Assembly: GCF_028858725.1 (NCBI RefSeq)
Contig: NC_084762.1
Location: 33,137,298-33,201,297, forward strand
Length of the DNA: 64,000 nucleotides
Origin: Colius striatus
Taxonomy: Eukaryota; Chordata; Aves; Coliiformes; Coliidae
Direction: 5' to 3'
Shown here: piece after piece, positions 39,001 through 51,000 of the stretch
Numbering within the stretch: the first letter of the stretch is position 1
How the letters are laid out: every line of letters begins with the position of its first letter
Notes under the pieces: generated by a model
Told to the model about the DNA's origin: nothing
The model's database searches: none
The model's input: the letters and a program-made list of their open reading frames with translations, nothing else
Position numbers and translations under genes: made by a program

Positions 39001-42000
39001 TCTGCTATTGGTTTTGTGTAGATCATCCTTTGCAGGCTGGAAGTGCCAAGTGCAGGATAATTCAATGAGTGATGTGGACTATTTCAGCTTCTTGTTTTCA
39101 ACCCTTATAGGTAATCCATGTGAATGTCATAATTCGAAGTTAAAATGAAATCTGTTTTGATTGTCAATTACTAGATTTAATTTAGAATAAATGATTTAGT
39201 AAGTACTTCCTGAAAGTAATTCTAACCTTGTTAGATCTTTTTGATGTGAGACACTCTTTTTTCTTCTTGATCTGATTTTTGGCACCCTTTTTTTATACAC
39301 TTTAGCATTTGGACTGGATATTTGCATAGTTTGGAAAATATGACACAAATCTAAATTTGGCATATGATATAAACAAGACTTTTTTTTTCTAGATTTAAGT
39401 AAATGCCTTTTATTGGCTTGTAGCAGTATAAATGAGTGCCTCTGGGATTTCCTGTAAACGTGCTTACGCTATTAAAAACATTCCATCAGAATAAAGTAAT
39501 CAAAGTATGTTGAAGTGAGCTGCCCAAGGTCAGCGTGTGAGCAGAATTACTTGCGCTACGATGTTCTTACTAAGATGTAAAAATAGTTATATTCTGTGGT
39601 GATGTAACTTTGGAAAATTACAGTGGCCAAATGGCATAGTATTACTGAGAAGTATCTTCCAGTAACTTCTCCTGTGGTAAAAAGAAAGTGTTTTTTATTT
39701 ATCACCTCAGTCGTTCATAATGTTCAAATACGTACTTTCAAAAGTTATCTTTTTTCCTAAGATGGTGAAGAGAGCACTGTACTGTTAACTAAGAAATGAA
39801 AGCAAACCCAAAATCACTGTTTTTGTAAAACATCTAATGCCTGTCTAGAAATAATTAGCCAAATGATTATTTTTTTTTTAACCCTGAGGTTATGTTAGAA
39901 GGCTGTTGAGCTGTGAACACATGGTGAAATGTCTTGCATTATACCTAGTATATACTGGTTTTAAAAGTTATCTTTTTAATATGTGTATGTTGAAAATAGC
40001 AGCATAACATTGGCTTCTTACAGCTTTATTTTAGTACCACATTATACTTAAAATGGGTACACCATTGATTTTTCAAATATTTCTTTCTTTCAGAAGTCAG
40101 CATTTGTATTTTGATACACTTAAAGTACCAAGCAAGAGCTTTTAACAAAAAAGTGTTATGCAGAAGTAATTTAAAAGGCAGGTTTTGTTGATGATGCTGT
40201 TGAAACAGAACAGTACTTGGCTTGTTTTGTGATACTGTTGTGCTGCTTCTTTTTCTCTAGGGTTTTCAAGAGAGGAGTTGACTAGTCTCCAGGGCATTAG
40301 AGGAAAACCACACATTAGCCAGACACAGCTTTCACCTGTCCGTCTTTACCTAACTGATCTGGACCAGTTTTTACACCACTGGGCTGTGACAGAGGTAATA
40401 CATCAACACTAATTCTAAATGACAGTGTGCAAACTCTGAGTGCTCTCCATCCTTTTCCACAGATGCTTAAATCTTGTTGTGAGTTGAGTTGAAAAAAGAA
40501 TGAAAAATATAATAGCTGTCAGCCAACATTTTTCTACAGCCATCAGATAACATTTTGAAGGAAACTGCTGTGAAAAGTGAATGTTCAGACATGTAGCATG
40601 TAAAACAGAATTCGTGGAGAAAATGAGCAGAAGCCTTGGTGGAAAATTCTTAAGAACTAATGAGATTAAGACCATAAATTAATTGTAAAAGTACTAATTA
40701 TTAAGAGTTTTTTTTGAGAGTAAATTCTACTCTTAACTAAAAAGTAGTTGCATTAAATGAGATTTTTAACTTAGAAGCAATATTAAGTTGGCATTGGTGG
40801 TTATTTAGAATAACTTTTTATGCCTATTTAATAACAATTTATAGGGATTAGAAACTTGTCTGTGAATTAGATTACGGCTTGTAAGATTGTAAGAGCTGAA
40901 ACTTAATTGCATTGTTGGTTCTAAAGGGATCTGAGCTACTAGATTTTATTCAGAACAGGTGCATTAGTCTTCATTCTGGCTCAACTTTTTTTATTGCCTA
41001 GCTCACCAGAAACCACTTTAAGGTGTGAAATCTTGTTTTAATGACCTGCCAGTTTGATAGTATTTATGAAAGCTCTGTTGTGATTACAGAAAGAGTGTAA
41101 CTAAAGTTTTCAGTTTTATGATTGATTCTGGGTTTTTGTGGCAATCTCTTTGGTTCAAGAAAGCAGTATAATACATTTAAACATTATGAATTAGAAAACA
41201 AAAGTGATAATCTACTGAAACTAATAACAGTCTGAGGTGTATATTGAGTGTGTGCTCTTCTGTATAGTATTTTAAGCAAAGTTGTTGTTAAGTACTGTGA
41301 CGGACACACATCTTTAGATGTCATGCCTTCAGCTAGTTGGCCCATGGAACAGCTAAACTTGACAATTTGTTTTACTTTGTTTCTTCTGGGCGCTAATGAA
41401 GCATTTTCTCACCAAAACTCCTTTCTCTGATGGTACTGAAGGGTTCAGACCCAGTCAGCATGGCCTTATGAAACAGGTCCCACTTGACTAACCCGCAGCC
41501 TACCCAGGTGGCCAAAAAGACCAGTGGCATCCTGGCTTGTATCAGAAGTAGCGTGGCCAGCAAGACCAGGGAAGTGATTGTCCCCCTGTACTCAGTGCTG
41601 GTGAGGCCTCTCCTCGAGTCCTGTGGTCAGTTCAGACCCTCAATACAAGAAGGACTTTGAGGTGCTGGAATGTGTCCAGAGGTGGGCAACAAAGCTGGTG
41701 AAGGGTCTGGAGCACAAGTCTGATGAGGAGCAGCTGGGGAAACTGGGCCTGTTTAGTCTGGAGAAGAGGAGGCTCAAGAGAAACTTGATCACTCTCTACA
41801 AGTACCTGAAAAAAGGTTGTGGTGAAGGGGATGGATCGGTTTTTTCTCTGAAGTTAAAAATGACAGAGCAAGAGGAAATTGCCTCAGGTTGCTGCAGGGG
41901 AGGTTTAGATTGGATGTTAAGAAAAACTTCTTCACTTGAGAGCATTGGAACAGGCTGCCAAGGGAGGTGACTGACTCACCATCACTAGAGATATTGAAAA

Positions 42001-45000
42001 GCTGTGTAGGTGAAGTGCTGAGGGACCTGGTTTAGTGATGGGCTTGGCAGTGTTAGGTTAGCAGCTGAACTCAATCATCTTAAAGATTCCAACTGAAATG
42101 ATTCTGTGAAAGACTAGAATGCTTTCTCTTCATGTCCTGTACAGAACTGTACAGAACTCTGTGAAGGAACCAGTGAGATTTTAGCATTATCTACAGTATC
42201 TGAAGGATTTATATATATACTTATACCTGTTTCTGAACATGCCACCTCTTGAGTCATCGTTCTCTTTTTGCTTCTCTTCCACAAATCTTAAGTTGGTTGA
42301 GAAGCTACTCAATAGGACAATTTTTATGTAAGGACAGTGAAGTTGTTTGTTTGTAGATCACTTGTTTGTGTCTTTGGTTCATGGTTGCAATTTGGTTTTA
42401 CTTTTTTTTTAACATTTTCTTTTACCATAAAAAGGAGTTGGACTAGATGATCTCTAAGGGTCCCTTCCAACCCCTACCACTGTATGATTCTATAATATTT
42501 TTGGTGAGTCTGGTGCCATCAGAGTCAGTCAATATTTTCAGAAACTTGAGACTTGCTTTTTTTCAAGTACTTTCTATTGGGAAAGATGCAAAGTGCTCCC
42601 TGAGGCTCTCAGAAGTGGATGGCAGTGATTGAGCAGAGAGTTGGATATATCCTTAGTTAGTAATGAAAGGTGATTTGCCATCCTGTGGAGCACTGCACTG
42701 CTGTTGTGGTAACCTGAGGGCTTTTCTGGCGACTAAGTTATGAAAGAGAGAATAGGGAAAAAAACCCCAATGCATCAAAAATCCATTTGTAGATGGTACA
42801 AAACTGGGAGGATTGGGTGATAGGTGAGATGGTTGTGCTGCTGTTTAGAAGAAAATGGACAGGCTGGAGAGCTTAACAGAGAGGAAACTCATGTAGTTCA
42901 GTAAAGGAAAATGCAGTTTCCTACACGTGAGGAGGAGTAACCTCAGGCACTAGTAAATGCTGGAGGCTGACCAGTGGGAAAGCAACTCAGCAGAGAAAGA
43001 GCCTTTAGGTCCTGGTGGACAATAAGCTGCCCATGAGCAGGCAATGCACCTTTGTGGCAAAAAAAAAAGCGCCAAACAGCAGCCTGGGCTGTGTGAGGAG
43101 TGCTGCCAGCAGGTTGAGAGAGTGCTCCTTTTTCTCCACTCAGCACCACTGTGGTCACATCTGAAGTATTGTGTCCAGTTTTGGGCTCCCTAGTACCAGA
43201 GAAATGTGGACATACTGGAGCATCTTTCATATCAGAAAAGGTACAGAAAGCTGGGACTGTTTAGTCTGGACAGGAGAAGGCTCGGGGTGAATCTTATCAA
43301 TGTGTGTAGATACCTGATGAGAAATGATGGCAGGGTCCTGCCTTGGGAAAAATCTTTCAGTTTAAGATTTGCCAAAATTTGTAGGATGTCTTGAAAGACA
43401 GTGAGATATGATGGCTCTGTGTGCATTGAGTTTGAGGAGAGTGGGGATGGAAACTGTTTGCTTCCAAGTGGATGTAGTTTATGATGTGACACAATTTTGG
43501 AATAAAATTATTTTCAGCTGGGAGAGAAAATTATTTTATTTTCATGAAGAAGGGCTACAGGAAATAATAAAACCCAGCCTGAATTAGTCATGCTTCTGGT
43601 GGAACTGAGTGGAGCAGCACAGCTTCTGAATGCCGAATCTTTCATGCTTTCCCTTGCTGGGTAAGGAAGTTTATGGTGATGCTGTAATGTTAAGCAAAAT
43701 ATTTGTAGTAATTTAGAATACCTAGTAAGTGAGAACAGCCCTCCAGTGGCTGCAGAGCAGGCAGCATTCAGGCCTCTGCTTTGTGTCAGGAATTCTTCGT
43801 TTCAAAGAGATCCCATTGCGTAGTTGTCATTCAGAGTTTCCTCATGACAGAAAAATATGGTGGATGGAAATAAATAAGGAACTGATGGAATTAGGATTTG
43901 ACAGCCTGGTTTCCTATGAATAAATGATAACTAGTGATCAGGTTCGTATTATTAGTCCATCCAGCTTTCTTCTCTTCCACCACTAGTTTTATCTGAACCA
44001 CTGGCTAGGCTTTGGCTCTCTGCTAAAAGAATAAAGTTGCAAATACTGGTTGCCTATAAGTTTTACGAAAGTAAACAGCTGGAAGAGAAGAAACCGAATC
44101 ACAGAATGGTAGGGGTTGGAAGGGACCTTTAGAGATCATCTAGTCCAACTCCCCTGCAGAAGCAGGTTCACCTAGATCAGGTCACATAGGAACATGTCCA
44201 GGTGGGTCTTGAAGACCTCCAAGGAAGGAGACTCCACAACCCCTCTGGGCAGCCTGTGCCAGGGCTCCCTCACCCTCATAGTGAAATAGTTTTTTCTTGT
44301 ATTTAAGTGGAACTTTTTGTGTTCCAGCTTCATCCCATTACCCCTTGTCCTGTTGTTAGCTCCTACAGAAAAAAGGGATGTCGCAACCTCCTGATAGCCA
44401 CCATTTAGATATTTGTAAATATTAATGAGATCCCCCCTCAGTCTCCTCCAGACTAAACAGCCCCAGTTCCCGCAGCCTTTCCTCGTATGAAAGATGTTCC
44501 ATTCCCCTGATCATCTTGGTGGCCCTGCGCTGCACTGTCTCCAGAAATTCCCTGTCCCTCTTGAGCTGAGGAGCCCAGAACTGGACACAGGACTCCAGAT
44601 GAGGCCTCACCAGGGCAGAGCAGAGGGGGAGCAGAACCTCCCTTGACCTGCTGGCCACAATCATTCAGAACTCTCTGCCTGTACTGGTGCATGCGGTTGT
44701 TCCTTCCCAGATGCAGAACTCTGCATGTGTCCTTGTTGAATCTCATGAGGTTCCTCTCTGCCCAATTCTCAAGCCAGTCAACCAGCAAAAGGCAGTTGGT
44801 AGCTCTGTTTCTGCATCCTGCTTGGCAGCAGCCAGGCAGCCTGCTGTCGCTGGGCCCATGAGGCGCTGGGAAGTGCGAGGCAGGAGCACCTGCAGTTAAC
44901 AGTGCTGAGGAGAGGGGAAGGGCAGGGGATGGAGGGCCCCAGGCCACTGCTTGTTGGCTTTAGCGCTTGCTGCTGGACTTGTTTTTTATGCAGAGGAAGG

Positions 45001-48000
45001 CAGTCCCAGCATCCTGGCGCTGGCTCTGTACTGCACAGCGAGTGCTCTGTGTTCCTAATGGCAATAACCTGTAAGAGGGAAATTAACGTATCACGTATGC
45101 GTGCCAGAGGAGGTGGTGTTGTCTGTGGAGGAACAGCAAGTTGTGGGAAGGAAAAGAGAAAGCATTTTCAAATGGCAGGTTGGCTTTTGGAGTGGTAGCA
45201 TGTGGCTAACCATAGTTGGTGAAAAGGCCAAACAATTGCCCTTCTGATAGGAATGAGTGTTTTTAAGTGGTTTATAGTAAAACCTGTTTTGAGGTGGATG
45301 CCATTGGTAACTTTTTTTTCTTGTCTCGAGAGCAGTAATTGGTATAGTGGAAATCTGAAGCCATGTTATTTTTTGAGGAGGCTTTTAGGTAATGGTGATT
45401 TTAGCTCCAGGAGTGATGCTTAAGAGAATTGTCCCTGTAAATGCTGGTTTGCATAGCTATAAAGGTTTCTCTTCATGTTTCATCTGAAACATCTGTTAAA
45501 TGTAGAAACCTGGGTTCCTTTTCTGGAGCAACTTCAACTTAAAATGACTTCTGTCTTATTAAAGCCAATTATTTAAAATCATGCCCCTGTAGCTGAAATA
45601 GATGGGGCTCCAGAATAAATGGTTGCAGCCTTAGGGAAGAGGCTTCAGTCTTCGCTCATTTTAACTGTGCCTATAGTGTTTGTGGGTAATACTGTTCAGT
45701 CCTCTGTAATTGAATTGCTGGGCCAGGATCGGATGAAATAGCGCCAGCAGAAATGAGCAGTTTAACAAGGTAACCGTGTATACATGATAATTCCTGTTGT
45801 AATATTTGGTGTTTGTGACCTTTGAACGTTTTGGAGGGGGAAAGCAAATAACAGTTTGAAGGTTCTGCTCGAGGTCGAGACTCTAGAGTTATATTGAGCC
45901 CATAGCTGACTTGAAGAAATAAAAGTTTAAGAGCAAACACCGGGGAAGGTCAGCTGCTTTTAAAAGCTGTCTTGGATTCAGAAACCTTGGGACGCAGGTA
46001 ATGTAATAAACCAAAGTGTGTCAAACCCAGACAAGTCTAGTAAGTAAAACAGTTGGGAAGGCTGCATCTGCACTGATGAGTTTTGAAAAATTATGACAAA
46101 TCAAGAAAGGCAGCAAATCAGTGCATGTAAATTAAAAGTCCTGCAAGGATGTTTGTCTTGAAGTGAAAGGTGCTGTTGCAAAGCTGTAGCTTAACTTCAG
46201 GCAGATTAACACTTCAGAAAAAGCCACGACATTTTTAAATGTAGATTTTGAGTTGAAGTTTCTGTAAGATTTCAACTAGTCATCTTTATTGAGATTTCCA
46301 GGTTAGAGTTACTCTGAGGAGAAAAAGCAGCTGAGGGTAAATAGTACCCCTTCTGAACTAAAAATACACTAAATTTTTACCCTCTTTAAGGAGGATAAAA
46401 ACCCCCTGTATAACCCCATTAGTGTTTTGTAAAGCTGTGTAATAGCCAAGTTTAATGTGGTTTTTTTCTTGAAAAGTAATGCAAATGCCAAAGTGAAACT
46501 ATATAAATGAATGTAATGCCTCCTGAAGTGAATAAATCTCTTTTTAAAAGGTTTCTTCCAGCACTGAAGATATAAAATTTAAAAAATCCACGAAGCCAAT
46601 GAAAAAATCATACTAAACCCCCCTCCAAAATGAACCAAAAAACCCCCCAATAAAACCAAAACACGAACTCCCCAGAAAGCGTAACTTAATCTTCAGGCCA
46701 GTGCTCTGTTGTACCTGCGTCGTGGTACTTCCAGTGTATCTTGCAAGGTCTTAGAGCTATGAGCTCACACGTTACTGCATGTGACTGATGTGAATTAACA
46801 TCTCCACGATTGCTGTGCATTATGCTATACATTCACATCCTGGCTTTGGATACCTCAACTAAATTTCCTCAAAAAGACAGGCTTTGCGGGACAAAAACTA
46901 ACTTCCCAAGTGTATGGTTTTCTGTGTTTTCAAGTCCTGTTGTCTGGGGAAGGGGCAGGCAGGTGAATTTGAAGACTTGCACATCAAATGTTCCTTCAAG
47001 TTTCCAGTGTGTGGTCTGACAAGGAGGCATGCCCAAGGAGGAAGAGTTGGCCGTGGTGATGTGTTACAGCTGTGTGCAAGCCACAGAGCTGTGAAAGAAA
47101 GGCTTACTGTGACTGCAAGAGGAGGAAGCAAAAGTTTCTTGGGCAGCAAGGCTAATTTGTGGTGTACTACCTTTCTTTGAATCTTGTTACTAAGATGGCT
47201 CTTGAGAGAAGAACCAGACCTGTGCTGTATTTCAGGTGTGGCTTTGTCTACTTCTGGGCAGCACATCAGCCGTTGAGCATAAAACCTGGTTTTGCTGAAA
47301 GAAGAACCAATAGTTTCAGAAATGCCTGTTGCTTAGTGAGGCAGTAGAATTGTAACCAGCCCATAGCTCTCTACCTCCTGACACCAAATCTTGCTGGTAC
47401 CCAGATTTAAGCATGTCATCAAATTGTTGCCCAGGAGGTGAGCAGTGATGGTTGCCACACATGTATCGCTGTCTAGTGGCAAGTAAAGATAGCTTCATTT
47501 GGTTTAGTTGACTCTCAGTTTAACATGAGGCTGCGTGCCACAGCTGAGGAGCCTGCAGACAGACAGTCACCGCAGTGCAACAGATGCAAAGGTGAGTTTG
47601 TGTGCTGCAGTTTCTGAGCCAGCCATTGCACGTGAACTGGGGCACATAATCCTTCTGAGTCGTTGGAAGCATATACTTTTAGCAAGATGCAAGACACAAT
47701 ACGTGTTTTTAAGCCTTTGTAATTCTTAAACAAGCTTCTTTTATTCCTGTTTTGCTACCTTGAATGTTAAGATAGCCCCATAGCAGGGCTTTTACTCTGT
47801 TGTCTGCTTGTGTAACATTCTTCTACAGATTCCGTTCCTCCTTTTCAGCTTTTTCTTTTTTTAACCTAGGTTTTGTTTTGTTGTGCCTGTGTAGGGGGGT
47901 TAATTTGTAGCTTTTTGTGTTATGTTTTTTCTTCTTTTTCTGGAGTCATTCAATCAGGAACACCTTTCACATCTGCCACCGTGAGCTTAGCCAGGGCAGA

Positions 48001-51000
48001 TGAACAAAGATCTCTTGTTGCACGCAGCTTTCTCATCAACTTGGGGCACTGTTAATATTGCCCTGTCAAATCAATTTATTTCAGAAGGAGAAGCAGCACC
48101 TGTCAAGGGAGTACACTGTACGGGGTGCTTCGGGGGAGGCTGGCCAAGCTTCAGACAACAAGCTTCATTGCCTGCCCCATCACCTGAAAACTTCTCGTTT
48201 CCTACGCTCTGCAGTAACATGTTACACTGCATAGAGTCCCACTCCAGACAGTGATTTCACCAGGGCTTGGGAATTGACTGCAGAACAGCCTCTTACATTC
48301 TAGGTACTCGTGTTTGAGGCGGATGGATGTCAATGTGAATCGAAAAATACATTTTGAAGTTCACATTAGGATGTAGTGTCTGGTGTGTGCCAGTCTTCTT
48401 TTGTAATAAAAATCCTTTCTCTTTGGAGTCTGAACTGTCCTCGGTATGACTGCACAGAGTGGATTGCTAAAATATTTAATCTATTATCTTTTCCGCTTGC
48501 TTGGTTCTTCTCTGTGCTCATGCTTATGTGTGTCTTCGGAGGAAGGTGAGTATTTTTCTTTGAAAGAGTGCTTTGTGGCATGATTAAGCTTGAAATAACG
48601 TGCAGATTTTCCCTGCAGAGTTACTCATGTTTCTCTTGAGGCTTTTTGAGACAGGATTCTGACACTTTATGGGAAATACTGAGTGATATATGGAGCGGGA
48701 ATAGTTAAATAGCGAACAAAACATGTCTCTCGCTTCATGGTCTGTTCCTGTTGCCGTGAGGGCTCAGGCTAAAAGTGGGCTCCTTCAGGTCATCCCAATC
48801 CTGCTTAGTGGAATTGAGGCATCTTACAGATAAGCAATATTAAAGCCATAGATCCCTCTGACTATACATTAGAGCTATGTTCTGATTGGATTAATGGTCA
48901 TGTGAATTGGCTATCAGCAGCAAAAATACTGTTAACTCATCCCGTTGAAGAGTAGAATAAAATGCTCCATGGTGTTGGGATTCTCCAAAAACACCAGGGC
49001 TGCCTGGGCTGCCTTCCTTGAAGCACTAGTAGGGAACTCGCTGTTGTAGTTGCGTGGCTGATGAGTTTGGTGGGTGGTTGGGCTTGTCTGATCAACAAGG
49101 TTTGGTTTGAAAACCTGCCAGTGGATTACGAAGCCTGTAGGATTTGCTGCATAGTGCAAACAGATAATCCCTGTATTTAAGAGAACACTTTTCTTTGCCT
49201 TAATTTATTCAAATGGACATTCAATCAAGAAGAAAATCAAAACCTCTGTTCCTACCCCAAGACTATTACAGAATACTTGTCTAAAAAAATGACAACCCTG
49301 TGCCATGGTCAGAAATGCTCGTTCTCTGTCCAGTCGCTTCAGTAACGCTCCGAACCACAACTACTCTGGCTTTGGTCCAAAACCGATCTGTGAACGCGCC
49401 AAAACTGTGCTGAATGCTAATCAAATGTAAAATAACGAATCAGCTGTGACATTTTATTATGGAAATTAAACATCATGCAAACCCTTGCCTCAGGAAAATA
49501 AATGGTCAGGAAAAATACTAATTTTCATGTGGTAATTACATTTTCTTTGCGTTTCATTTCTGTGTCTAATAACGTTTCAGTTTCGCTTTTTCTAACAGAC
49601 ATTTGTTATTAAAGCCTTTTCAAGCAGGATTTAATTCATGGAGTTGAAAAGGATCGCCACTCCCACTTAAACGTAGCAAAACAGAACTGGATGTAGGGAA
49701 GGGTGGTTCTACTTTCAGGGTCAGAACGATCTAAAAGGCTGGAAAACCAACTTGCCAGTACACTTTACCACGACCCTTACAAGCAAGTATGTTGCTCCTC
49801 AGTGGTAGAATGCCCGTTTGCCTTGAAAATTCTGGAAGAGTCTGAGTGTCGGTGAATTATACCTGTTACAAAATGCTCCTGCAACTTGTTGTCTTGGGGA
49901 GGACCTCAGAGGGCAGGTGAGCCTGTCCTAGGAATGCAGTCCTAAGGGTGAAATGTTAATGATGCTTTTATTGATGATATAAGCTTAGTTTGCTGAGTGG
50001 GCCTGGTGGACCCTTTAAGAAATTAAAGACTCTTCAAGGAAGGTCTTTAATTTCTTGGCCACTTGCAGGTATCTAGTGTCATGTGTTCATGTAAACTTCC
50101 TGAGCTCTGTCCTACATGCAACAAATGTCTCCTGTGTTTCCCCTCTCACAGTCCTCGTAGTTTCAATCTTATGTGCATTCCCAGCCATCTCTGAGCGTTG
50201 CTGTGGCTGTTTGGTTCAGTTTGGGGGTGGTTTTCCCCTCTTTGTCATATCTGTAGGTGACACCAGTCCCTCTTGTCGGCTATAGTTTTGGCAACCTCGG
50301 CAGGTTGACGCCTGCAGGACAGGATCTCTCTTCTCTGTGCATTTTATCTATGCCTGTTCAGTTTGAATTTACATTTTGTGAAAGTGAGTGACTCCTGTTT
50401 TGTACAGTATGCCAGAAATAGTCTAATAGTAAAAAAGTCTTACGGAGTGGTGCTGAACGGATGATCAGTACTGTCTCATCCAGTCTGTTGTGAGCATCTT
50501 TATTTTTCTGTCCTAAAGTGATGTTTGCCCGTTCCGTGGTGGTGTCACAACCACCTTGTGGTCAGTTGTTATGCACAGAATTTCCTACTCGTTTCCAACT
50601 GTTTGAAACTAGCTGCGTGCAGAAGTTTTCACTAGTCTTCAAGCACGACCCACCACTTCTGTTTCCCTGACTCTTCTCTGTATCTGTTACTCATCAAACC
50701 CATGTGATCTTTCCTGTTGGTTGGTCCACTCCTCCTGTCTTGGCAGGGGCTCTCAACCACGAGCTGTCAGCCGACAGGTTTCAGAGATGTAGCCTTACCT
50801 TTTGTGTGTTACTTGTTAAAATGCTAGGTCACATTGGCATCAGAGTTTCTTTGACATGACAGTCCCCAGTAGTAATGTCTGTCTCAGCTTGACTTTACTC
50901 TCTGACACGGCAAAAAGCAGATGTCTTCAGTGTGTTTCTTTGGAATATTTCAGAGTACTTAATATTTTATCCCTTTCAAGTTGCAGTGTACAGAAGCACT

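Larger units (their letters stand above)
28229..39021 (+). other. TEX10 intron 9
   Basis: Second-largest intron (10.8 kb). It contains a CR1 fragment (32077-32295), a C12 run (31709-31720), a TG repeat (31043-31057), an A16 run (32981-32996), a G10 run (35926-35935) and a 143-codon open frame on the - strand (36920-37351). I recognise no gene, and the rest is AT-rich unique-looking sequence. Confidence 0.75.
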
